From Ancylobacter novellus (lineage in GTDB: Bacteria; Pseudomonadota; Alphaproteobacteria; Rhizobiales; Methylopilaceae), in contig QFPN01000003.1 of the NCBI GenBank assembly GCA_003241695.1, positions 310,001 to 374,000 on the forward strand: 64,000 bases of DNA. Direction: 5' to 3'. The number at the start of each line of letters is the position of its first letter. Position 1 is the stretch's first letter. A program made the translations under genes and the position numbers. Below are positions 49,848 through 61,800 of the stretch, one piece after another. The notes under the pieces were generated by a model, which worked only from the letters and a program-made list of their open reading frames with translations, searched no databases and was not told the origin of the DNA.

Positions 49848-52800
49848 ATGGGCGGAACTTCGAGCGGGCTGAAGCGCGGCCGCCGGCCGTCGAACCGTGC
49901 GTGGCTGCTCGTCGGCGTGAGCGTCGCGGCGCTCGCGGCGTCGAACGCCGCGACCCTCGCCCGTCCCCTTAACGGCGGTCCGGGAAGCCCCTCCCCGGCC
50001 GCGGCCGCGGCGGCGGCCGCCGCGACCCAGAACCGGCAGTCGCAGGACGCCGCCTTGCGCGGACGGGACGCGCTGTCGCGCGTCACCCGCGCCGTCCAGT
50101 CCATGAAGGACATCCAGAAGGCGGCGCGCGACGCGGCGAAGTCGCGGCCGAAGCCCGTGCCGGACGGCCTGCGCAAGGGCGGACTGAACCCGGCGGTGAA
50201 GGAACCCCGCTCGGCCGACCTCGATCCGACCGGGCTCGAGACCTGGGACGGCGCGAAGATGCCCGTCGAGACCATCGACGGGAACCATCGCGAAGTCCTG
50301 ATCGAGCAGATCAAGTCGCGGGCGATCCTGTCCTGGGAGACGTTCAACGTCGGCAAGGACACGACCCTCGTCTTCGACCAGGACGGCAACAAGGACTGGG
50401 TCGTCCTGAACCGCATCGTGGGCGGCCTCGACGAGAACGGCCGCCGGACCGCCGCGCTGAAGCCGTCGCAGATCCTAGGCTCGATCAAGGCGGACGGCAC
50501 CGTCCTGATCATGAACCAGAACGGCGTCATCTTCGGCGCCGGCAGCCAGATCCGCACCAACTCGCTCGTCGTCACGACAGCCGAGATCGGCCGCGGATTC
50601 CGCTTCGTCGGGACGCCTGATCCGACCAACAAGCTCAACAACCAGTTCGAGGCGCTGACGCTGGTCGAGCGCAACCTCGAATTCCTGCAATACGGCCTGC
50701 TCGGCGTCCGCGACTCGCTGAAGACCGACGTCGAGCGCGACGTCTATTCGGAGTTCATGCCCTATTACGACAACGTCGTGCTGGCCGACGGCCGGCGCGA
50801 GGTCGCGCGCGAGAACGACGCGCCGACCGGCGGCGTGTTCGTCGAACAGGGCGCGAAGATCACGCTCGGCGAAGGCGGCTTCGCGCTGCTCAACTCGACG
50901 CGGGTCGAGAACGCCGGCCACATCCTCGCTCCCGCGGGCAACGTCTCGCTGGTCGCCGCCTGGGGCGCCTCGCTCATCGCCTCCGACGGCAGCGGCAAGG
51001 ACGGCAACAGCGCCTACTATCGCGGCGTCGCGGGCTTCGGTCCCACGGGCAAGATCACGCCCGGCTTCGACGGCAGCCTCGACTATGTCGACGCCGACGG
51101 CGTCACGCGCCACGTCAACGACGACCTCGGCGAGATCTTCGGCCGCAACACCGGCCTCATCGAGACGCCCCGAGGCTCGATCCGCCTGACCGAGAACGCC
51201 GGCGTGTTGCGCGCGACGACGAGCGTGTCGCGCAACGGCTACATCGCGATCGACCGCGCGATGCCCGGCAGCGTCACCACGATCCTCGCGGACACAGATC
51301 CCGAAACCGTGCCGCTCGACGCGGAGTCGATCGCGAACTTCAAGGCCTCGCGGATCGAGATCGGCTACTATGTCGGCTCGGGCGCGCTCGTCGTCGCCCC
51401 CGGCGGCGACGTCGTGTTCGGGCCGGTCGTGGACGTCTCCCAGAACGGGCGCGACATCGAGGGCGGCCAGCGCATCCTCGTCGAGAGCGGCGCGGTGATC
51501 GACGTCTCGGGCCTCACCGACGTCCTCGTGCCCGCGAGCCGCAACGCCATCCGGATCGGACCGCTCAAGGGCAACGAGCTCGCCGACAGCCCGGAGCTGC
51601 GCGAGAGCTTCCTCAACGGCGCGCTGATCTACGTCGATCCGCGCAAGTCCGGCGTGCGCGAGGACGGCGTCGCGTGGATCGGCTCGCCGCTGGTCGACGC
51701 CGCGAGCTACTACGCGCAGGTCGGCGTGACGGCCTCCGAACTCCTGACGCGCGGCGGCAACGTGCAGTTCGCGGCGCTCAGGAACGCCGGCGACACGCTG
51801 GGCGGAACCCGCGTCTCCGACACCATCGTCGAGAAGGGCGCGCTGATCGACATCTCGGGCGGCTCGGTGCGCTACGAGGGCGGCGCCGTGCGCACGACGC
51901 AGCTCGTCGGCGCGGACGGGCGCGTCTACGACATCTCCGAGGCCGATCCGCTCAAGATGAGCTTCGTCGGCTTCGCGGCCGGCTTCACGCGTTACCACGA
52001 CCGCTGGGGCGTCTCGCGATCCTACCAGTCGACGCTGCGGCCGAACTACCGGATCGAGGAGGCCTATACGGAAGGCCGCGACGCCGGCACGCTCGATCTC
52101 GCGGGCGACGTCCTGGTGTTCGAGGGCGGGGTCAAGGCCGGCGTCATCGTGGGCGAGCGCCAGCGGCGCGACGCCACGGAAGGCTCCGGCGCGAGCGCGA
52201 TCGACTGGGACCAGCGCGCGGTCCAGGGCGCGGGTTCGGAGATGCCGGTCGCGGGCGCGATCCGCATCGGCAGCGACTTCAGCGGCGGCGCCGACATCGG
52301 CGAGGTCAGGATCGTCGACGGCGAGGACATGCCGGAACTCGACGGCCCGATCGGCTACGGCCGCGACTTCGGCGACATCGACAAGACCCTGCCGGTCACC
52401 GAGACCGGCGAGGCGCACGGTCCGGTCGGCCCGCGCAGCAAGAAGTCCGCGTTGTCGAAAGACCGCATCGCGACGACCTACATCTCGGCCGACATGCTGA
52501 ACGAGGCCGGCTTCGGGCAGATCGAGATCGCCCGCGGCGGCGACATCATCGTCGAGAAGAAGGCGACGGTGAAGCTCGCGGACGGCGGCCTGTTCACCGC
52601 GGCCTCCGGCGGCTCGATCCGCGTCGACGGCAAGATCCAGGCGGCGTCCGGCGTGGTCGCGCTGGAGACGGCCGGCTCCGACGCGCTCCAGACCAACTTC
52701 GACATCCCCTACGAAGGCTACTCGCCCTACGACATCGTCATCAACGGGACGATCTCGGTCCGCGGCAAGTGGGTCAACGACTACAAGAAGGCGGACGGCG

Positions 52801-55800
52801 AGGCCGCGGGCGGGGCCTATCTCGACGGCGGCTCGATCCTGCTCTACGCCGGCCAGGGCGTGGCGAACACCGGCGTCGGCGACCCGACCAAGGTTCGCGA
52901 CATCAGCGGCAGCGTGAAGGTCAACGCCGGCGCGACGCTCGACGTGTCGGGCGGCGGCCGCATCGACCGCGAGGGGAACGTCGACACGTCGGCGAAGGGC
53001 GGCGACCTCGCGCTGATCAGCGAGGTCAACTATCTCAGCGGCGCGACCGAATTTCCGGGTCTTTTCGTCCGCTCGCAGCACGTCAACTTCGTCGAGCCGA
53101 TCGTTCCGGACAAGATCATCGCCAAGGTCGCGATCGATTCCGGCGCGACGATCCTCAGCCACGGCTTCGGCGGCGGCGGCACGTTCCAGCTCGTCACGCC
53201 CGAATTCTCGTTCGGCGACAAGGTCGCCGACGTCGGCACCGCCCTGCCGATGGACTTCATCAACAAGCAGGGCTTCCAGAACTACGACATCACCTCGTAC
53301 AAGACCAAGATCGTCGAGAGCAAATTCCGCGACGACTTCAATCCGGACTTCAAGCGGGGCTACGACGCCTTCCTCGACACGCAGACGATCACGATCGGCG
53401 CCGGCGAGACGCTGCGGCTGCGCAACTCCGTCTTCTCGCTGCTCGCCTCCGACCGGTCGAAGCGCGATCTCTCGGCGCTCCAGAACCTCGAGAGCGGCGG
53501 CGATCTCTATTCGGTGCTGAAGCCGACGACGCTCGCCGACGAGAAGGGCCGCGACAACGCCTACTACCGCGCGCCCGTCAATCTGAGCTTCGGCGGCTCG
53601 ATCGAGCTCAAGGTCGCGGAGGGCGGCAAGATCCTCGGCGAGGCCGGCGCGACGATCACCGCGCCGCGGCTGATCAACGAAGGGCTGATCCGGATCCGCG
53701 GCGGACACATCGTGCAGCGCTCGACCCTGCCCCAGCCGATCGCGGACGAGGGCCGCTCGGTCCGCGACCCCTATGACGGGCTCGTCGCGCGCGGGGACGG
53801 CACCTACCGCGAGACCGACCTGTCGAACGTCACCGACGAGACGGGGCGGCGGCTCACCAACGCCGAGGCCTATGTCGGCTATCTGCTCGGCGAACTCGCG
53901 GGCGACGTCGGCGTGGAGCTGCGCGAAGGCAGCGTCACCGACCTGTCGGGCGTCAGCCTGCGCGACCCGCTCGCCCGCAAGCGGGACGCGGCCGGCGAAA
54001 CCGTCTCGGACGGCCGCATCGTGTCGGGCGGAAGCATCACGCTCGCCCCGGAAGCCGACCGCGTGAAGGGCTTCAAGCTCTATCCCGGCAACGAGTATTC
54101 GCGCTTCGCCGGCAACGGCTACAAGGACAACACCAACTTCAAGAAGACGCTCGGCCTCAAGCTCGTCGCCGAGAAGGGCTCGAAGCTCGATCTCGACGGC
54201 GCGCGCGACGTCTACCGGCGCGCGCCCTCGGACGGCTCGGTGACGCCCGCGAAGCCGATCCCGACCCGCGTCTGGAGCGACGCCGGCGCCATCCACGCGC
54301 CGAACGGCGCGACGCTGACCGGCGCCGACATCGAGGCCCACGGCGGCGCGAAGCACGCGCGCGGCGGAACGCTCGAGATCGGCGACCTCGTCCTGACCCA
54401 GGCCGACACCGCGACGCCGCTCGCCAACACCGTCTCGGGCGACATGATCGAGGCCTCGGGCTTCGACATGCTGCAGGCCCGCGGCAGCGTGACGACGATC
54501 GGCGACGTCGATCTCGAACTCGGCCGGGCCTTCTTCCTCACGAGCCACGAGATCGTCGACCAGACCGGCCAGGGCGCGATCCGCGACCCGCAGCTGTTCG
54601 CCGACATCGGGACCGGCGGCTCGCTGTCGATCTCGGCCGGCTACATCCGGCTCGAAGGCTATGCGGACACGGTCGACGCCGTGACGGGCGCGGCCGGCTC
54701 CGGCAGCGTGACGCTGAGCGGCGACCAGATCGACGTCGTCGGCGCCGTGCGCTTCAACGAGACCGTCGGCTCCGCGACGCTCCGCTCGAAGGGGGACGTC
54801 CGCCTGATCGGTCAGAGCGACGTCAACCGGCGCCTGCCGACCGACGCCATCGGCTCGATCGTGTTCTCGGACGCCATCGGCATGCATCTCGCGGCCGGCG
54901 GCGACCTCACGATCAGCGCCGACCGGGTCTATCCCGCGACCGGAACGACCGCGCGCGTGACCTCCGCAGGCCAGGACTCGACGATCCGCTTCGAGCGCGA
55001 CGGCGGGGCCAAGCCCAAGACCCCCTATTCGGCGGGCGCGAACCTCACCGTCCAGGCGACGCATATCGAGCAGAACGGCGCGCTGTTCACCCCGCACGGG
55101 CAGCTCACGCTCGGAAGCAACGAGGCCATCCTCGGCGACCTCGACGCCAACGGCGACCGGATCGTCATCGCGCCCGCCACCGAGACGGTGACGCTGGGCG
55201 ACGGCAGCCTGACGTCGGTCTCGGGCGGCAAGATCCGCATCCCCTACGGCGTCACCACCGACCTCACCGAATACTACTTCGCGCCCGGCGGCGACGACGC
55301 GCTCGAGCAGACGCCCGAGAAGCGCCTGACTCTCGGGGGCGGCGAAGTCGTCATGGAGGACGGCGCGACCATCGACGTCTCCGGCGGCGGCGACGTCTTC
55401 GCCTACGAGTTCATCCCCGGAACCGGCGGCTCGCGCGACGTGCTGGACCGGCTGAACGTCGACGAGTTCAGCTCGAACGGCGGCCTCACCTATCCGGACG
55501 GACGCCAGATCTACGCGATCGTGCCCGGCCTGTCGGAGGCGCAGGTCGCGGCCTTCGACCCCTACTTCTCGACCGGCTACGACGAGCTCGGCCAGCCCTC
55601 GATGGCGGGAACGCGGGTCTATCTCGAAGGCGGCGCTGGACTTAAGGCCGGCTGGTACACGCTGCTGCCGGCGAAATACGCCGTGTTGCCCGGCGGGCTG
55701 CGCATCGTCGAGCAGAGCGGCGGGCCGGGCCTCGCGAGCGCGGCCGCGACGACGCTCGCCGACGGCACGATCCGCGTCAGCGGCCGCTACGGCCAGCTCG

Positions 55801-58800
55801 GATCGCGCGACTGGCGCTGGCGCCGGTTCGACGTCCAGACGCAGACGACCTTCCTCAAATACTCCAACATCGCGCTGACGAGCGCGCAGGCGACCTTCGC
55901 GGCGCGCGCGGCGGAAGCCGGCGAGCCCACGCCGCGCCTCCCGCTCGACGCCGGCGCGCTCGTCTTCGACGCCCGCACGAAGCTCGACCTCGGCGGAACC
56001 GTCGACTCCACCCCCGGCAAGAACGGCCGCGGCGTCACGGTCGACGTCGGCGGGTCGGCGATCTACGTCGTCGCCGATCCGTCCGCCATCACGCTGCGCG
56101 ACGGGACCGTGCTCGCGGACGGCGCCGTGGTGCGCGAGATCGGCGGCAAGCTGGTGCTCTGCTCGGACACGGCCTCCGCCTGCGAGGCCGGAAGCGCCGA
56201 GCGTCTCTCGGACGTCGCGCCCCTGCTCGTCAGCGCCGACGACCTGACCCGTCTCGGCGCGGAATCCCTGCTGATCGGCGGCACGCGCGCGACGCAGGCC
56301 GACGGCGACGTCGAGATCCGCACCACGGCGCATCGTCTCGTGGTGGCGAACGACGAGAATTCGGCCCTCGCCGCGCCCGAGATCCTGCTCGCGGTCGGCC
56401 TCGGCCAGAACGAGCTCGTCAACGCGAACGGCGAGGCCGTCGACCCGAACGATCCTGGCGCGACAGTCACGCGCGACGTCCGCGACGGACCGGCCAAGGC
56501 GCTGATCGTCGCCGAGGGCGCCGTGATCGAGGCCCGCGGCGAGGTGCGCGATCCGTCGACCGCCGACTATCTCGCGGCGGGCGGCTGGGTCGGACGACCC
56601 TACTCCGCGACCGACGCCGGCAGCGGCTACCATCGCTCAAGCGTCGGGGCGTTCCTGCGGGTCGCCAACGGTCCCGAGCGGATCATCCGCCGGGACGACT
56701 CGACGCTCGACGCTCCGGAGACGGAGACCAAGAGACCCGACCTCGTCGCCCGATACGAGCGGCGCTACGCCGTCGACCTGTCGGTCGGCGCCGGCGCCCG
56801 GATTTCCGGCCAGTCGGTGCTCGCCGACGTCGGAACCTATCGCAACCCGACGCTCTCGACCGGCGCGGGGGGCCTCGCCTGGAAGCCTGCGGCGACGCTC
56901 TCGATCGACGCCGCGTCCATCACCGCGCGCACGCTCACCCTCGGCGCGGGCGAAATCGCGCTCACGGACGGCGTGGTCGACCGGGGCGTGCTCGCGCTCA
57001 GCCACGACTTCCTCGACGGCCTCAAGGGCGGCGGCGCCTCACGGCTCAGCCTCGTGTCGCGCGACGGGATCGGGATCGACGGCGGCGTCTGGTCCTTCGG
57101 CGAACTCGCGCTCAACGCGCCCGGCGTCGAAAGCCGCGACGGCGGCGACGTCACGATCGAAGCCAAGACCCTCGAGTTCGGCAACGCCGGGGACGCGGCC
57201 AAGGCCTGCGAGGCCTGCGGAAACGCCGCGCTGACCGTCAAGGCGGGCGAGATCGTGGTCGGGGCGGGATCGGTCGTCCTCGACGGCTTCGGCGGCGGGG
57301 TGTCGCTCGGCGCGTCCGCCGGACTGTTCGCCCATGGCGACGGCGGGATCGACGTCGGGACAGCCGACCTCACCATCGACGCGCCGATCATCGCCGACCG
57401 CGTGTCGCCGAACGCCGACGCGACGCTCACCACCATCGTCCCGACCGAGGCGGCGTTCCGCGCCGGCGGCGCGGTGCGGATCGTGAACAGCTCGGACGCC
57501 GACCTGAAGGACTTCGAGCGGACGCCCGGCGCCATCCTGCGGATCGAGGGCGCAAGCGTCTCGATCGAGGGAACGCGGCTCAGCGCCTCCGCGGGTCTCG
57601 TCGACATCCGCGCGACCTCGGGCGACGTCACGCTCGGCCGCGGCGCGCTGATCGAGGCGCCCGGCTACGAGAAGACCTTCGCCACCGTGAAGCGCTCCGC
57701 GCCCGCCGGCAGCGTACGGCTGGCCTCCGACCATGGCGACGTGACGATCGGCGCCGGCTCGCGCGTCGACGTCGGCGGGACGGTCGGCAAGGCCGGCTCG
57801 CTCGCGCTGGTCGCGCAGGAAGGCGACGTCCGCATCCGCGGCGAAATCGACGGACGCGCGAAGGAAGGCAACGCCTCGATCCTCGTCGACGCCGGCGGCG
57901 CCTTCGATCTCGACGCCTTCGCGGCGCTCGCCGCCGAGCGCAACTTCGACGGCCGCGTCGCCGTCTTCAGCGGCGCCGGCGACCTCACGCTCGGGGCCGG
58001 CTCGACGATCAAGGCCGAAAGCCTGACGCTCGGCGCGGACGGCGGCGCCGTCGACGTCGCGGGCTTCATCGACACGCGCGGGATCAACGGCGGCGACGTC
58101 TCGCTGTTCGGCCAAACCGGCGTGCGGCTGCGCGACGGCGCGATGATCGACACGGGCGCGACCGGCTACGCCGCGAGCGACAGCCGCCGGGCGCGCTCCG
58201 GCTCCGTGACCATCGCGGTCGGGGACAAGGGATCGATCGCGCTCTACGAAGGCTCGGTCATCGACGTCGCGGCCGACCGGACCGAGGGGCGCCTCGTCTC
58301 CGTCCGCCGCGAGGGCAAGACCTATTGCCGCTACGTCGCCGCCGACCAGGCCGGCTCGGTGAGCCTGCGCGCTCCGGTGATCGAGGGCGAGGGCGGCGAC
58401 CGCGTCGACGTGACCTCCAACGGCCGCGTCACGGGCGCCCATGAGATCGTGCTCGAGGCCTACAAGACCTGGGACCTCGACGCGATCGCCGACAGCGGCG
58501 AGTTCGTCGGCGTGAAGCGGGACGAGAACGGCGGCGTCGTGCTCGACGTCCGCGAGGGTCTCGACACGCTCGTCTACGACGCGCGAACCGGCGAGGTTTC
58601 GGTGGTCGACGCGGGCTCCGGCGTGAACCTGCTCGGCGACCGCGGCGACGGCACGGTCGCGTCCTACATCCAGGACTTCGACCTCTCGGCCTCCTACGCC
58701 GGTCTCGGCGGCCTCGCCTCGAAGTCGAACTTCCACGCCCGCCCCGGCGTCGAGCTGCGCTCGGCCGGCGACGTGACCTTCGCCTCGAACTGGAATCTCG

Positions 58801-61800
58801 CCGCGGGCACGGTCGACGTGACGGCCGCGACCGCGGACGGCGTGATGGCGATCGACCCGACCGTCGGCAAGGCCGCGGTCGTGTTCGGCCGCGAGGCCGA
58901 CCTGATCCGCAACTACACGGCGATGACCTACCGGGTCGGCGGCTCGGCGCTCGGCGAGGCCGGGGCGATCGCGATCCGCGCGGCCGGCGACCTCACGGTC
59001 GAGGGCACGATCAGCGACGGTTTCTTCCAGTTCCGCAACCAGACGGACGAAACCTACCTGCCGCTCGCCATGGCGGGCCGTCGCCCCGCGACCGCGCCGT
59101 TCAGCGCGGCGGCCAACTCCGCGGCCGCCCTCGGCGACGACGCGGCCGGCAGCGCCGAGCTGTTCCCGCTGATCGGCGGCGAGGCCATGGGCTCGTTCTC
59201 GCTGAGCTTCGCGGCGGGCGCCGACCTCGACAGCGCCGACGCCTCGCGCGTCGTCTCGGGCGCTTCGGGCGACTTCTCGGTGGTCGGCCTCCACTCCTAC
59301 AAGGCGACCTCGGCGTCGAAGCCGGCCTCGACCCGCACCGCCTACTACCGCAATCTGATCCGCACCGGCGCGGGATCGATCGACGTCGCGGCGGCGGGAT
59401 CGATCGATCTCCGGGGCGAAGAGGATCCGATCTTCGTCCGCACCACGGACGACAAGCTCGTCACCGACCGGCAGGCCTTCGGCGATCCCCGCCAGATCGG
59501 CGGCGCGGCGATCTACAGCGCCGGCCGGCGCGCGAGCCTTGAGCCGATCGTGATGACGGACGCGAACGGCCGCGCGATCACGCTCGACCCGACCAGCCTG
59601 CTGCCGACCTCGAATCCGCTGCGCGACAGCCTGCCGAGCTTCGTCTACGGCGCGAACGCCGCTTTCCAGCGCTCCTTCGGCCCGGCCGGCGTGCTGGTCG
59701 GCGACCTCGCCTTCGCCGAAGACGGCGGCGACGTGACGCTCTCGGCCGGCCTCGACGTGCTCGGCCGCCGCGACCTCGCGCGGTCCACGATCGCCGAGGG
59801 CTCGAGCCCCAACGTCTCAATCTACAAGACCTTCATGGCCGACTACGAGCCGTGGCGTCAGGGCCATGTCGGGCAGGACGCGGCGATCCGCATCAACGCC
59901 TCGGGCTTCTACGACGGCGTCGGCGCGCTCGCGGGGGGCGACGTGACGGTCGAGGCCGGACGAGACGTCTCGGACCTCACGACGGTCGCGACCACCAGCG
60001 TCGCCAGCGCCGCGACCAGCGGCGGCGGATCCGCCACGAAGGCGCTGCTCACCTTCGGCTCCGGCGACGTCGTCGTGACGGCCGGGCGCGACGTCCTGGG
60101 CGGCCGCGTCGACGTGGCCTCGGGCGAAGGCGTCGTCTCGGCCGCGCGTTCGGTCGCGAGCGCCGGGAACATCTCCAACAACGCCTTCAACGTCGTCGAG
60201 AACGCGCTCCGGCTCCGACTGTCCGACGCGACCATCGACGTCTCCGCCGGCCGCGGGGTCGACCTTCAGGGCCTCGCGGCGCTCGGCGCCTACTCGGCGC
60301 AGGACCAGAACAGTCTCGGCTTCTACAGCGCGATCGCGGGCGTTTCGATCGAAGCCAACGCCGACGTCCTGGTTCGCAACGAGCGCGACGTCATCTTCGG
60401 GACGCTCTCAGTGTGGCCGGGCTCGTTCCGCGCCGTCACCATCGGCGGCGACCTGGAGCTGAGGCGCACCGACACGGTTCCGACCGCGGCGGGCGGCGAC
60501 ACGCAGATCCTGATGGCGCCGAGCCCGGTCGGCCAGCTCGAGCTGCTCGCCGCCGGCGACATCGCCCCCGCGACGCTCGCCATGTCGGACGCCGATCCCG
60601 GCCTGCTGCCGGGCCTGTTCGGAAGCGGGCAGGTCGCGGACTTCCTGATCGAGCCGGAGTTCCGCACCGTCAACGTGTTCGAATTCCCGAACCTGCGGCC
60701 CGATGCGACCGAGAGCGAGCAGCGCCGCCAGCATTCCGAAACGCCGCTCCACGGCGACGACGAGAACCCGGTGCTGATCTCGGCCGGACGCGACATCGCC
60801 GGCGTGATCCTGTCGACGCCGAAGGAGACCCGCGTCTCCGCCGGCCGGGACATTCTCGACATGGCGTTCTTCGGCCAGAACCTCGACGACGCCGACGTGA
60901 CCCGCGTGGTCGCCGGCCGCGACATCGTCGCGAGCTCCTCGCTCGTCGGCGCCCGCACGCTGCTGTCGAACGGCCAGCTCGGCCAGCCCGGCGCGCCGCG
61001 GGCCACGCTCCAGGGCAACACGTTCCTGATCGGCGGCCCCGGATCGTTCTATCTGGAGGCCGGCCGCAACGCCGGTCCGTTCCTGAACTCCGCGACGGTC
61101 ACGCCGTTCGAGGACGACCCGAACTCGAGCGACTCCTCGGTCCTGCAGCGTGGCGCGCAGGTGTCCTTCGGCGGCGGCGTGCTCTCGGTCGGCGACGAAA
61201 GCAACCCCTGGCTTTCGCCCGACGGCGGGAACGTCACCGTGATGTTCGGCGTCGGCAAGGGCGTCGCCTGGGACGCCTTCCGCGACGCCTATCTCGACCC
61301 CGCGAACTTCGCGAAGCTCGACGACGTCCTGTTCGTGAGCGGCGACCGCGCGCGGCCGGTCTACGGTCCGAAGCTGATCACCTGGATGAAGGAGCACGCG
61401 GCCGGCGAACTGGCCGAGGAGGCCGGCGGCGGCGAAGTCGACTACGCGGTCGCCTACCGGGCGTTCAAGGGACTGGAAGACCTCCGCCAGCGGAACTTCC
61501 TGTCGGACGTCTATTTCGGCGAACTGTCCGCGACCGCCGACCCGTCCGGCCCCTCCTACCAGCAGTACCAGCGCGGCTACCGCGCCGTGAACACGCTGTT
61601 CCCCGGCGATCTCGGCTACACCGTCAACGACCTGACGGGCGGCTCGAACGGCGCCAACAAGCAGGTCCACACCGGCGACCTCGACCTCCGCCTCGCCACC
61701 ATCCAGACCTCGCGCGGCGGCGACATCCGGGTGTTCGGCCCCGGCGGCCGGGTGCTCGCGGGATCGGTGGTGCGGACCGCGCAGCAGATCGCGCGACGCA

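Noticed and set aside
50475..56633. Minus-strand ORF of about 2050 codons inside tpsA
   Set aside because: Antisense frame kept open by high GC; no domain, start signal or family features, whereas the sense frame encodes a clear TpsA.
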